DNA of 38,796 nt from Anaerolineae bacterium (GCA_016931315.1 JAFGFB010000072.1:1-38796), one strand, 5' to 3'; numbered from the stretch's first letter, positions 1 to 8,429 are shown. Notes: generated by a model not told the origin, from the letters alone. Numbers and translations are program-made.

Positions 1-1538
1 ACCAAAGTCTGTTTGCGGATGTAATCCGCTGGCACGGCATCCGTGTTGGCGCGGGTGACTTCAATATAGTAACCGAAGACTTTGTTGAAACCCACCTTCA
101 GGTTCTTGATGCCCGTGCGGGCACGTTCTTTGTTTTCTAGCGAGGCAATCCATTCGCGCGCATCACGGCTTGCGAGAATAATGCCATCGAGTTCAGCCGA
201 GAAACCGGGGCGAATCAGTCCGCCCACGCTTATCTGAGCTGGCGGGTCATCCACCAGGGCAGAGGCGATGAGCGTCGCAACGTCGGGCAATGCTTCCAAC
301 CCCTCATGTAACGCCGCAAAGCCAAGGGGTGCATCCGTCACGCCTTCCAATTGCGCGCACAATTCCGGCACGGCTTCCAGTGCAGCGCGAACCCCCATCA
401 GGTCGCGAGGCGTAGCCTTGCCGGCGGTCACACGGTTGACCATGCGCTCCATATCGGGAACCTGTTTGAGCAAGCGGCGCACCGAAGCCCGCAACAGGCC
501 ATGTTCCACAAAGGCTTGCAGCTGGTCGAGACGCGCCTCCAGCGCCGCAATATCGAGCAATGGACGCTGCAAGCGCTGAAGCAGCAAGCGTCCTCCCATG
601 GCGGTCACGCTCATATCGAGCACCCCGAGCAACGAACCGCGTTTCTCGCGGCGCAGCGTCTCGGTCAGCTCCAGATTACGCCAGGTGGCCGGATCCACGG
701 CCATGAAATGCTCGGTCGAATAGGTCGCCAGCCCCACAATCTGCGGCAGCGTTCCTTGCTGGGTCTCTTGAAGGTATGCCAGAATGGCGCCGGCAGCGCG
801 CACGGCCAAAGGCTTTCCCTCACAACCAAAGCCCTCAAGCGTCTGCACCCCAAAATGCTCTAGAAGCAGTTGCCGCGCCGCGGACTCCTCGAAACGATAT
901 GCCGCCCACGGTGTGAAATGGGCAGGGAGCACGCCGGCCAACAGCTCTTCAGAGCGCGTCTCGGGTTGGTCGGAAGCGCGCTCCTTCCAGGACCCGAGCT
1001 TGGGGAAAAGCACTTCGCGGGGTTGAAGTCGCGCCAGTTCTTGCCGTACCGCGGAGAGAATATCACCATCATCGCCGATTTGGGTCGTACCAAATTCCCC
1101 CGTGGAAATCTCCGCGTAAGCAATCCCCGCACGTTCGCCCTCGATGACCACAGCCGCAAGATAATTAGGGCGTTTCTCATCCAGCATTGCCGGTTCGAGA
1201 AGCGTTCCGGGCGTAACCACCCGTTCGACGCGGCGCTCCATCGGGCCACGCCCATCGGGTTCACCGACCTGCTCCGCTAACGCCACGCGATACCCTTTTT
1301 CAATCAGTCGAGCGACGTAGCCTTCTACAGCGTGGTGCGGCACCCCAGCCATCGGAATGCGCACGCCTTTGGCTACCGGGCGGGAGGTCAGGATAATATC
1401 CAACTCCTCTGCCACCAGCTCGGCATCAGCATCGAAGGTCTCATAGAAATCCCCCAACCGGAAAAACAAAATCGTATCCGGATAGCGGGATTTCAATTCA
1501 AGATATTGCTTGCGAATGGGGGTAGTGTCATCACTCAT
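1..1538 (-). CDS. mutS: DNA mismatch repair protein MutS, N-terminal part (truncated by window start)
   Basis: Reverse translation from ATG at 1538: MSDDTTPIRKQYLELKSRYPDTILFFRLGDFYETFDADAELVAEELDIILTSRPVAKG..IPMAGVPHHAVEGYVARLIEKGYRVALAEQ.., continuing to ..NLKVGFNKVFGYYIEVTRAN at the window edge. It is absent from the ORF track because it has no stop in the window. Confidence 0.94.
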   Translation of the reverse strand, partial: MSDDTTPIRKQYLELKSRYPDTILFFRLGDFYETFDADAELVAEELDIILTSRPVAKGVRIPMAGVPHHAVEGYVARLIEKGYRVALAEQVGEPDGRGPMERRVERVVTPGTLLEPAMLDEKRPNYLAAVVIEGERAGIAYAEISTGEFGTTQIGDDGDILSAVRQELARLQPREVLFPKLGSWKERASDQPETRSEELLAGVLPAHFTPWAAYRFEESAARQLLLEHFGVQTLEGFGCEGKPLAVRAAGAILAYLQETQQGTLPQIVGLATYSTEHFMAVDPATWRNLELTETLRREKRGSLLGVLDMSVTAMGGRLLLQRLQRPLLDIAALEARLDQLQAFVEHGLLRASVRRLLKQVPDMERMVNRVTAGKATPRDLMGVRAALEAVPELCAQLEGVTDAPLGFAALHEGLEALPDVATLIASALVDDPPAQISVGGLIRPGFSAELDGIILASRDAREWIASLENKERARTGIKNLKVGFNKVFGYYIEVTRANTDAVPADYIRKQTL

Positions 1539-1749
1539 ATGTGCATTATACCTGTGAGGCGGAAATCGGGCAAGAAACGCAATAAGCGGGCATTCGTAGC
1601 AGTTCGGCGGGCTTCTGCGCCCCCTGTAAGGTTCGTTGTGCGATATGGCTGCTTCGCCAACCCCGGGCGAATGCCTTGTTTACGCTTCAGTGGCATTGTG
1701 CGGGGCGTAACGCGATTTTGGTCAGCGACCTGCTTCGAAAGCCCTAAGC

Positions 1750-1866
1750 GTAACTGTTCAGCGTTCTCTCAGTTATCACAACCAAGAGCGGCTAAAGCCG
1801 CGATTTTAGAGAATAGCGGGCTTTAGCCCGAAATTTGTGCCCCACGACGGAAGTCTGAACAGTTAC
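1750..1866. repeat. Small inverted-repeat element (family D), 12-bp perfect terminal inverted repeat GTAACTGTTCAG/CTGAACAGTTAC with two internal hairpins
   Basis: gtaactgttcag at 1750-1761 and ctgaacagttac at 1855-1866; internal gcggctaaagccgc and cgggctttagcccg palindromes; related fragments near 8475 and 10805. Confidence 0.6.
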
Positions 1867-1883
1867 CAATAAGCAGTTATAAA

Positions 1884-1917
1884 ATCAGTCCCCCTGGACA
1901 GGTCCAGAGGGACTGAT
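1884..1917 (-). terminator. Intrinsic terminator downstream of LysM gene
   Basis: atcagtccccctgga-cagg-tccagagggactgat hairpin, followed on the minus strand by TTTTATA. Confidence 0.65.
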
Positions 1918-1936
1918 TTCAGGATCAACACCACAG

Positions 1937-2473
1937 CTAATCAGGCAGCTGCAATTCCTGCCCGACGCGGATGAGGTTCGGGTCCTTGATCTGGTCTTTG
2001 TTGAGCTCAAAAATCTCGGGCCAGCGGGAAGCGTTGCCCAGTTGTTCCTTCGCGATCTTGCTCAGGCTATCGCCAGGCTTGACCACGTAAACCTTCTTGG
2101 CGGCTTCAGCGGCGGCAACAGCAGCGGCGCGCGCCTCGGCAATCTTCGCGGCTTCCTCAGCCATCTGCTTTTCCAACCCGGCCTTGCGGGCAGCGGCTTC
2201 CGCCTCGAACTTGGCGCGGGAAGCGGCGACACGGGCCTCCGCCTCAGCAGCCTTCGCGGCCTCTTCCATCTGCTTCTTCATCTCTGCGGCTTTGCGCTCG
2301 GCTTCGGCAGCCTTTGCCTCAGCCAACTGACGCAGAGAAGCCTCGCGGGCAGCCTGGGCCTTAGCCGCTTCCGCAGCCTTAGCGGCTTCAACAGCAGCTT
2401 CCTTCTCGTCACGAGTGGTCAGCGCATCCACAGCCTTGCCAAAAAGCCCACGCTTCTTCTTTTCCTCAGTCAT
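1937..2473 (-). CDS. LysM-domain protein with long Ala/Glu/Lys-rich coiled-coil N-terminus
   Basis: C-terminal YVVKPGDSLSKIAKEQLGNASRWPEIFELNKDQIKDPNLIRVGQELQLP is a typical LysM; RBS aaggagg upstream. Confidence 0.88.
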   Translation of the reverse strand: MTEEKKKRGLFGKAVDALTTRDEKEAAVEAAKAAEAAKAQAAREASLRQLAEAKAAEAERKAAEMKKQMEEAAKAAEAEARVAASRAKFEAEAAARKAGLEKQMAEEAAKIAEARAAAVAAAEAAKKVYVVKPGDSLSKIAKEQLGNASRWPEIFELNKDQIKDPNLIRVGQELQLPD

Positions 2474-2520
2474 CGAATTCCTCCTTGAATCTGATATGTT
2501 GTTAGATTAGATACGAAACA

Positions 2521-3318
2521 CTATTTTCGACCCAGGAAAGCCTGCAACATGCTCTGCGCGATCAAACTGCCCGCTGCAGCGCGTGGAGTTGAGGCACTCT
2601 GAGTCTGCCCACCCAACAAGGCTTTGGCTAAAGCCTGCTGTATGGCTTGCGAGGAGTCTGCGCCTGCCTGCTTGGCTTGCAGGTAAGCCAGACCCGCGGG
2701 GAGCAAACGCTCCAAAACATCCCCCATATCGAAACCATCATCCTGGGGAACGACAGAAGGTTGAGGGGTCGGAGCTGGCGCAGGGGATAGGCCAATAAGC
2801 CCCTTCAACATGTCCATGACCCCGCCGCCAAGCGTCGGTTCGGGTTCGGGGGCAGGCGCCGGTTGCGCCTCTTGGGCGCCGCCCATGCCAGCCATTCCCA
2901 AAACCATATCCAATACACTCTGCACGGTCTGCCCCTCTTGAGGGTTAGCCGCTGCCGGGACAGCGCCAAGGAGCGATTGAATCAAGGTCATCACATCGCC
3001 CTGCTCGAGCGCTGTATGCCCTTGAAGCTTCTCAGCGGCCTGCCCAAGCCCCTGGCTATAAAACTGGCTGGTGCCGCCACGTCCCTGCACCTGCAATGCC
3101 TGACCGGCATAGCGCAACGCTTCGGCGGGCGGTTTATCACCCTGCACCGTAAGTGCATCCGTGATGACTTGCAGGTTTTGAACCATATTGTCGCCATGGT
3201 TGCCGTTATAGCCATCCAAGGCATTGATTTCCTCACGCTGTGCCGCCACACGTTGCAGCGCGGCGCCAAACAGTTGAGCCAGACCTGGGGAAGCCTGTGA
3301 AAAAACCGTTTCAGACAT
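2521..3318 (-). CDS. DAK2/DhaL-like domain protein (divergent)
   Basis: INALDGYNGNHGDNMVQNLQVI resembles the DhaL GDGDTGxNM motif; GRGGTSQFYSQGLGQAAE resembles the GGASGPLYGxxF motif; Pro-rich linkers; RBS ggagg. Confidence 0.55.
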   Translation of the reverse strand: MSETVFSQASPGLAQLFGAALQRVAAQREEINALDGYNGNHGDNMVQNLQVITDALTVQGDKPPAEALRYAGQALQVQGRGGTSQFYSQGLGQAAEKLQGHTALEQGDVMTLIQSLLGAVPAAANPQEGQTVQSVLDMVLGMAGMGGAQEAQPAPAPEPEPTLGGGVMDMLKGLIGLSPAPAPTPQPSVVPQDDGFDMGDVLERLLPAGLAYLQAKQAGADSSQAIQQALAKALLGGQTQSASTPRAAAGSLIAQSMLQAFLGRK

Positions 3319-3514
3319 GGAACCTCCGTTTACCTAACTAAACCAGCTATAAAAGGGGGAACGCACCCGTGTGATCACGGATGCCTCACAATATGAACAA
3401 CAACACTACATTTACTATCCTAGCAGCACTCACAAAAATGTCAAGAAGATTCCCTTTCAATTCAAAATGCACATTATAAACTACGATGAAAATTCAAAAA
3501 GTTGCAAGTGTTCG

Positions 3515-4462
3515 CTAGACCACAATCGAAGAGCCGGAATGGCTTTCGCCAGGATGCTTACGCGACCACAAATCGCTAAACCAACAATAGCCTTTGAAGA
3601 GAATATCGGGGACGAAGAAGATAGCCAATACTCCAATGAGAAGGGTAAAGATACCGCCAATCAATAAGCCACGTGTACCAGGTATCTGGATCCAGGCGAG
3701 CGTAGCGACCATACCCCAGAAGATAAGGGTGAGGGCCAAAAGCGGGATTGCCGCAAAAACGCTGAGCTTTATGAACAAGGGCATGAGCCGGCTTTGAAGA
3801 GCTTTTGGGTTCTGAAGCCCGCGCATCAGAACCCAAATGCGACTGTCAATCTTCGCGTCACGCAACGCAGGGCTTCCAACCGTGGAGCGATCCCAAATCG
3901 CACCGTCCAGCTGCGCCAGTTTCAGAAGGGCGTGCTGGAAATTCGCCCCCACAAGGATGGCGCCCTCCAAATTTGCCTCCCTCAAATCGGCATAGGAAAG
4001 GTCGGCCCCGGTGAGGTCGGCGCGCAACAGCTGCGCGTTGCGCAAATCTGCCCCGGTGAGGTCCATCTTCACCAGAGTCGCGTGATCAAGGATCGCCCCT
4101 TCAAGGTGCGCGCGCTGCGCCTTAGCGAGGCTCAAATCAGCGTGATTGAGGTCTGCCCTGGTCAAGTCAGCAGTGTTTAGAATAGCCTCGCAGAATATCG
4201 CGCCCCCAGCTCGCGCCTCATGCAGGTCCGCATGGATGAGGCTGGCTTTTGTAAAATCAGCTTGATGCAGGTTCTGGTTTGAAAGCTTCGCCTGGTCCAG
4301 GCGTGCATGGCAGAATCGGGCTCCGGCAAGCTCACAATCCTCAAAGCACGCCTGCCGCAAATCCGCATCAACGAAGTCATAGAGCTTGAAATTCTGCCGG
4401 ATGAAAGACTGACCAAAAAACTGCTTATCTTGAGTGGAGGTTGAACGTGTAAAGCCTGCCAT
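3515..4462 (-). CDS. Pentapeptide-repeat protein with two C-terminal transmembrane helices
   Basis: Repeated A(D/N)LxxA units (ADLTGADLSYADLREANLEGAILVGANF); hydrophobic segments near the C-terminus; start ATG 4462 with RBS aaggagcgg. Confidence 0.88.
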   Translation of the reverse strand: MAGFTRSTSTQDKQFFGQSFIRQNFKLYDFVDADLRQACFEDCELAGARFCHARLDQAKLSNQNLHQADFTKASLIHADLHEARAGGAIFCEAILNTADLTRADLNHADLSLAKAQRAHLEGAILDHATLVKMDLTGADLRNAQLLRADLTGADLSYADLREANLEGAILVGANFQHALLKLAQLDGAIWDRSTVGSPALRDAKIDSRIWVLMRGLQNPKALQSRLMPLFIKLSVFAAIPLLALTLIFWGMVATLAWIQIPGTRGLLIGGIFTLLIGVLAIFFVPDILFKGYCWFSDLWSRKHPGESHSGSSIVV

Positions 4463-4580
4463 CACCCGCTCCTTTCTGCATAGCAAGAGAAATGCCGGTT
4501 ATGCTTCAGTCCTTTGCAGTTTTAAGGGCTGCACAAGCCCCTACAGAATAGAGACGCGCGCGAACCAGTACACCCTACAG

Positions 4581-5558
4581 TTAACGGTACACCTGCGGAT
4601 TGACGCAATGCGGCAACCGTTCCCCACGCAACCCTGCCAGCAAATTTTCGGCGGCAACCACCGCCATCTGCGTTCGCGCCGAGACGCTAGCACTGGCGAT
4701 GTGCGGCGTAATCAGACAGTTAGGCAGTCCTACCAGAGGATGTGTGGGGGGAAGGGGTTCCGGGTCCGTCACGTCCAGCGCGGCGCCGGCAATCCAGCCC
4801 TCGCGCAACGCTTGAAGTAGCGCTTCCTGCTGCACAACGGCGCCCCGCGCTGTATTGATGAGAATGGCCGTGGGTTTCATCCTCCGTAACTCGCGCACGC
4901 CCATCAAGCCACGCGTCTCCGGGGTAAGAGGGCAATGCAGGCTCACAAAATCCGCCTCAGCCAGCAGGGTTTCAAGCGGAACACATTCCGCCCCCAGAGC
5001 CTCGCCTTCCGCCTTGCAACGCGGGTCGGTGAAGAGCACGCGCATATCGAAGCCTTTGCCCCGCCGCACCAGCGCCTGCCCGATGCGTCCCAGCCCTAAA
5101 ACACCCAGGGTCGCGCCCCAGACGTCCTGCCCCAACAGGGTCTGCGGTCCCCAGGTGCGCCATTCACCCTGGCGCACGTTGGCGTCGCCTTCAGGAATGC
5201 GCCGCGCGACCGCCATCAGCAAGGCAAAGGCAAAATCAGCCGTCGCCGCGGTCAAAACATCCGGGGTGTTGCCCACGGGAATGCCCCGCGCGGTCGCCGC
5301 CGTAATATCAATATTATCGTAACCCACCGCATATTGGCTGATAACGCGCAATTGCGGCGCAGCGGCAATCAAAGCCGCATCTATCGGGTCGGAAAGCAGG
5401 GTTACCAGACCTTCGACATCCACAACAGCAGCAAGCAATGTTTCACGGGGGACGGGAAGGGAATCGGGCCACAAAAGCACATCACAGTGGGCGTGCAGCA
5501 ACTGCAAGCCGGCAGCGGGAATTTCACGGGTCACATAAATGCGAGGACGCTTCAGCAT
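4581..5558 (-). CDS. D-2-hydroxyacid dehydrogenase (glyoxylate/hydroxypyruvate reductase-like)
   Basis: [25 protein letters not shown] (NAD-binding), [51 protein letters not shown]. Start refined to 5558 (RBS ggaaggaga). Confidence 0.92.
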   Translation of the reverse strand: MLKRPRIYVTREIPAAGLQLLHAHCDVLLWPDSLPVPRETLLAAVVDVEGLVTLLSDPIDAALIAAAPQLRVISQYAVGYDNIDITAATARGIPVGNTPDVLTAATADFAFALLMAVARRIPEGDANVRQGEWRTWGPQTLLGQDVWGATLGVLGLGRIGQALVRRGKGFDMRVLFTDPRCKAEGEALGAECVPLETLLAEADFVSLHCPLTPETRGLMGVRELRRMKPTAILINTARGAVVQQEALLQALREGWIAGAALDVTDPEPLPPTHPLVGLPNCLITPHIASASVSARTQMAVVAAENLLAGLRGERLPHCVNPQVYR

Positions 5559-5596
5559 AAGTCTCCTTCCCTGAATCGGAACAGCTGTTTTGAGAC

Positions 5597-5757
5597 GGGT
5601 GCGTTTCAACTTTGGGGCAAAAGCAAGACGACTATCAGGCAAATGCCTTTAATTCGTTTGATTTTTGTGATGGGGCAAAGCCCCATCACAAAAATCAATT
5701 TTCTTCTGCGTCCGGCAGGAACACCTTAGATTTTCATCCCCATTTTGAAACGCGCCA
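5597..5757. mobile_element. MITE-like element family A, copy A1 (161 bp)
   Basis: TIR GGGTGCGTTTCAA (5597-5609) / TTGAAACGCGCCA (5745-5757); central 19-bp perfect hairpin 5658-5698; flanks TTTTGAGAC / TTTTGAAAC (8/9 TSD); internal sequence matches copy A2 in reverse orientation. Confidence 0.85.
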
Positions 5758-5772
5758 TTTTGAAACTGCCTC

Positions 5773-5801
5773 TTGTCAAAACAACCGTTTCAGTGTACAC
5801 T
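5773..5801 (+). promoter_or_regulatory. Candidate sigma70-like promoter upstream of the omegaRNA-like RNA
   Basis: TTGTCA (5773-5778), 17-nt spacer, TACACT (5796-5801); overlaps an imperfect dyad TGTACACTT-AGC-AAGTATACA. Confidence 0.35.
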
Positions 5802-5854
5802 TAGCAAGTATACAGTCGGTGAGTCGTTTGACAAACCGACTCGCAAACTGATCT

Positions 5855-6055
5855 TGATTCCGGCGATAATTTGCCGGCGCCATGATAAAAGCGTCGCTCT
5901 GAACGATGCCAACCCACTATTGGAGTGGTGGTGAGTTCGGAGCGCACAGGGGAGGAAATCCCCTGTGGTGGGAAGCTGTAGCCGTTTATGAGCCTTAGCC
6001 AGAAACACTCTCATACCTTCGCTGGGCGAGGTTCAAGCATTGACCAGCTGCCTCC
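5855..6055 (+). ncRNA. HEARO / IscB omegaRNA-like structured RNA, with no adjacent iscB ORF
   Basis: Stem CGCTCTGAAC(5895-5904)/GTTCGGAGCG(5935-5944) enclosing CCACT/AGTGG; hairpin CACAGGGGA-GGAAA-TCCCCTGTG (5945-5967); GGTGGGAAGCTGTAGC..TTTATGAG..CTCATACC..CGCTGGGCGAGGTTCAAGCATTGACCAGCTG. Both sequence and layout match the HEARO/IscB omegaRNA scaffold as I recall it. Confidence 0.82.
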
Positions 6056-6183
6056 GCCACGCTCTCTGCAAAAGATGTAATTAGATGACGCCCGCGGATG
6101 GGTTGAGCGGGCGGCAGAAGAGCAGAAACGGAAAAAGATGTGCCGTTCTCAAGGGTCTTGAGAAACGGTGGTTTGTGCTATCC

Positions 6184-6224
6184 AACACGGCTGCGGCCTT
6201 CCTGGCTGTAGCCGTGTTTGTTTT
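6184..6224 (+). terminator. Strong intrinsic terminator / attenuator immediately upstream of recX
   Basis: AACACGGCTGCGGCC-TTCCT-GGCTGTAGCCGTGTT (15-bp stem with two GU pairs) followed by TGTTTT. Confidence 0.75.
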
Positions 6225-6233
6225 GGAGAGCGC

Positions 6234-6875
6234 ATGAGCGGAAGGATCACCGCACTGGAGCCACAACAACACTCCAGAGAGCGGGTGAATGTCTATCTGG
6301 ATGGAGAATTTGCCTTTGGGTTGGCACTAAGCGCTGCCCTGGCTCTGAGAATTGGGGACACCCTCACAGAAGCCGATATTGCAGCGCTCAGGGCCGCCGA
6401 TGAAGTGGAAAAGGCTCGCGAGAAAGCGTTAAATTATCTCTCATATCGCCCGCGTAGCGAGGCTGAAGTCAGGCGCTATCTCGAGGAACGCGAATTCTCT
6501 TTCCAGAGCATTGATGAGGTCATTGAGCGTTTGTGCCAGGTCGGATTAATAGACGACAACGCCTTCGCCAGTTTTTGGGTCGAGAACCGCAACCGGTTCA
6601 GACCACGAGGCGAGCGGGCGCTGGCACAGGAATTGCGACAACATGGGATTGCTCCCGAGGTCATCGAAAGCGCACTGAGCGATTACGATGCCGCAGCAGC
6701 AGGTGATGCCTACGCACGAGAGCAAGCGCGGCGATTGGCCGCATATCCCCCTGAGCAATTCCGCCGTCGTCTGGCTGAACGGTTGGCGCGTCGTGGCTTT
6801 AGCTATGACCTCATTCAGGACCTCCTCGCGCGGTATGCCTCTCCGGATTCGATTAATCTAGAAACCGAGGAGTAA
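6234..6875 (+). CDS. recX: Regulatory protein RecX
   Basis: KAREKALNYLSYRPRSEAEVRRYLEEREFSFQSIDEVIERLCQVGLIDDNAFASFWVENR..GERALAQELRQHGI; RBS ggagag. Confidence 0.9.
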   Translation: MSGRITALEPQQHSRERVNVYLDGEFAFGLALSAALALRIGDTLTEADIAALRAADEVEKAREKALNYLSYRPRSEAEVRRYLEEREFSFQSIDEVIERLCQVGLIDDNAFASFWVENRNRFRPRGERALAQELRQHGIAPEVIESALSDYDAAAAGDAYAREQARRLAAYPPEQFRRRLAERLARRGFSYDLIQDLLARYASPDSINLETEE

Positions 6876-6879
6876 TACT

Positions 6880-8409
6880 ATGGAGTGGGTATATGCAGCA
6901 ATCGCTGCGCTGTTGGGGGTAGCTATCGGCGCCGCCGCCGGATACTTCTTCCGCCAACAGCAATATCAGCAGCAAATGGGTGATTTGGAAGCCATGCGCA
7001 AGCGACTGTTGGAGGAATCCGAGAAGCAGTCGCGCGAAATCGTGCTTGCTGCCCGGGACGAGAGTCACCGCATGCGCGAGGATGCCGAGAAGGAGCTCGA
7101 AGCGCGGCGGAGCCAACTGCGACAGGAGGAAGAACGCCTCCAACGCCGGCGAGATCAATTGGATCAACGCCAGGAGCAGATGGACCGCAAAGAGCAGACG
7201 ATGAACAAACGGCAGAGCACGATTGACAAACGCTGGAACGATCTGGAGAAACTGGAAGCGCAACGCCGTGAGGAATTGGAGCGCGTCGCTAGCCTTTCCG
7301 CCGACGAGGCGCGCACCATCTTGCTCGAACAGGTCGCACAAGAGACCCGGCAGGATATGGCACGGGTAATCCGTGAGGAGGAGCGTTACGCGCAAGAGGA
7401 TGCTGACCGGCGCGCCCGGGAAATCATCACCACCGCAGTGCAACGCATCGCCGGCGAGCAGGTTGCCGAACTGACCACCAAGACCATCGAAATCCCTTCT
7501 GATGAGCTCAAGGGCCGGATCATTGGGCGCGGAGGACGCAATATCCGCGTCTTCGAGCAAAAAGCCGGCGTGGATGTGATCGTGGACGACAGCCCTGAAG
7601 TCATCACCATCTCATCCTTCGACCCGATTCGCCGCGAGGTAGCGGCGCGGACCATGCACAAGCTTGTGGCGGATGGACGCATTCATCCGGCGCGCATTGA
7701 ACAGTTGCTGGCAAAGTCGCGCAAAGAAGTCACCGATACCATCCGCGAGCAGGGTGAACGCGCCGTGTATGAGGCAGAAGTCCCTGGTGTACACCCCGAG
7801 ATCGTCAAACTGCTGGGGCAGCTCTACTTCCGCACCAGCTACGGACAGAACCAGCTGGCACATTCCATCGAGGTTGCCAAACTTTCCAGCTTGTTAGCGG
7901 CAGAGTTGGGCGCCGATCAGAAAGTCGCGCGCATGGGCGGATTGCTCCACGATCTGGGGAAAGCCGTGGACTTTGAAGTCGAAGGCACACATGCCACCAT
8001 TGGCGCGGAGATTGCCCGGCGCTACGGCGTCTCCGATGCAGTTGTCAACTGCATCGAGGGACACCACCACGAGGTGGATCAAGTCTCTCTCGAAGCCGTG
8101 CTCGTGGAAGCCGCGGACGCCATCTCGGGCGCCAGACCCGGGGCGCGCCGCGAAAGCCTGGAGCACTACATCAAACGCATTCGTACGCTGGAAGAGATCG
8201 CCCACTCCTTTACCGGGGTGGAAGAATCTTATGCGATTCAAGCCGGGCGCGAAGTCCGTATCATCGTCAGGCCCGGTGAAATTGATGACCTGGACGCCTT
8301 GCGCCTTTCCCGTGAGGTCGCACGCAAGATCGAAGACACGTTACAATATCCAGGGCAGATTAAAGTCACGGTGATTCGCGAGACCCGTTCGGTGGAATAC
8401 GCCAAGTAA
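6880..8409 (+). CDS. rny: Ribonuclease Y
   Basis: N-terminal TM helix, coiled coil, KH motif (GRIIGRGGRNIRVFEQKAGVDVIVDDSPE), HD domain (GLLHDLGKAVDFEVEGTHATIGAEIARRYG). Confidence 0.96.
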   Translation: MEWVYAAIAALLGVAIGAAAGYFFRQQQYQQQMGDLEAMRKRLLEESEKQSREIVLAARDESHRMREDAEKELEARRSQLRQEEERLQRRRDQLDQRQEQMDRKEQTMNKRQSTIDKRWNDLEKLEAQRREELERVASLSADEARTILLEQVAQETRQDMARVIREEERYAQEDADRRAREIITTAVQRIAGEQVAELTTKTIEIPSDELKGRIIGRGGRNIRVFEQKAGVDVIVDDSPEVITISSFDPIRREVAARTMHKLVADGRIHPARIEQLLAKSRKEVTDTIREQGERAVYEAEVPGVHPEIVKLLGQLYFRTSYGQNQLAHSIEVAKLSSLLAAELGADQKVARMGGLLHDLGKAVDFEVEGTHATIGAEIARRYGVSDAVVNCIEGHHHEVDQVSLEAVLVEAADAISGARPGARRESLEHYIKRIRTLEEIAHSFTGVEESYAIQAGREVRIIVRPGEIDDLDALRLSREVARKIEDTLQYPGQIKVTVIRETRSVEYAK

Positions 8410-8429
8410 AACGGAAACGTCACCCTATT

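Noticed and set aside
860-1280. Overlapping ORFs of about 135 aa on both strands inside mutS
   Set aside because: MutS reading frame is continuous from 1538 to the window edge with correct motifs; these are shadow ORFs in GC-rich DNA.
5790-6014. 74-aa minus-strand ORF over the structured RNA
   Set aside because: It lies exactly antisense to the HEARO-like stems (e.g. TTGDFLPCALRTHHH is the antisense of the CACAGGGGA hairpin), has no RBS-supported start or recognisable protein motif, and is best read as a by-product of the RNA scaffold.
5855-6055. Cobalamin riboswitch, 6S RNA, tmRNA or SRP RNA in place of omegaRNA
   Set aside because: AGCCAGAAACA superficially resembles a B12 box, but the other cobalamin elements are absent; no tmRNA 3' T-arm or alanine acceptor, no SRP GGAA/GNAR arrangement; the stem order matches HEARO much better.
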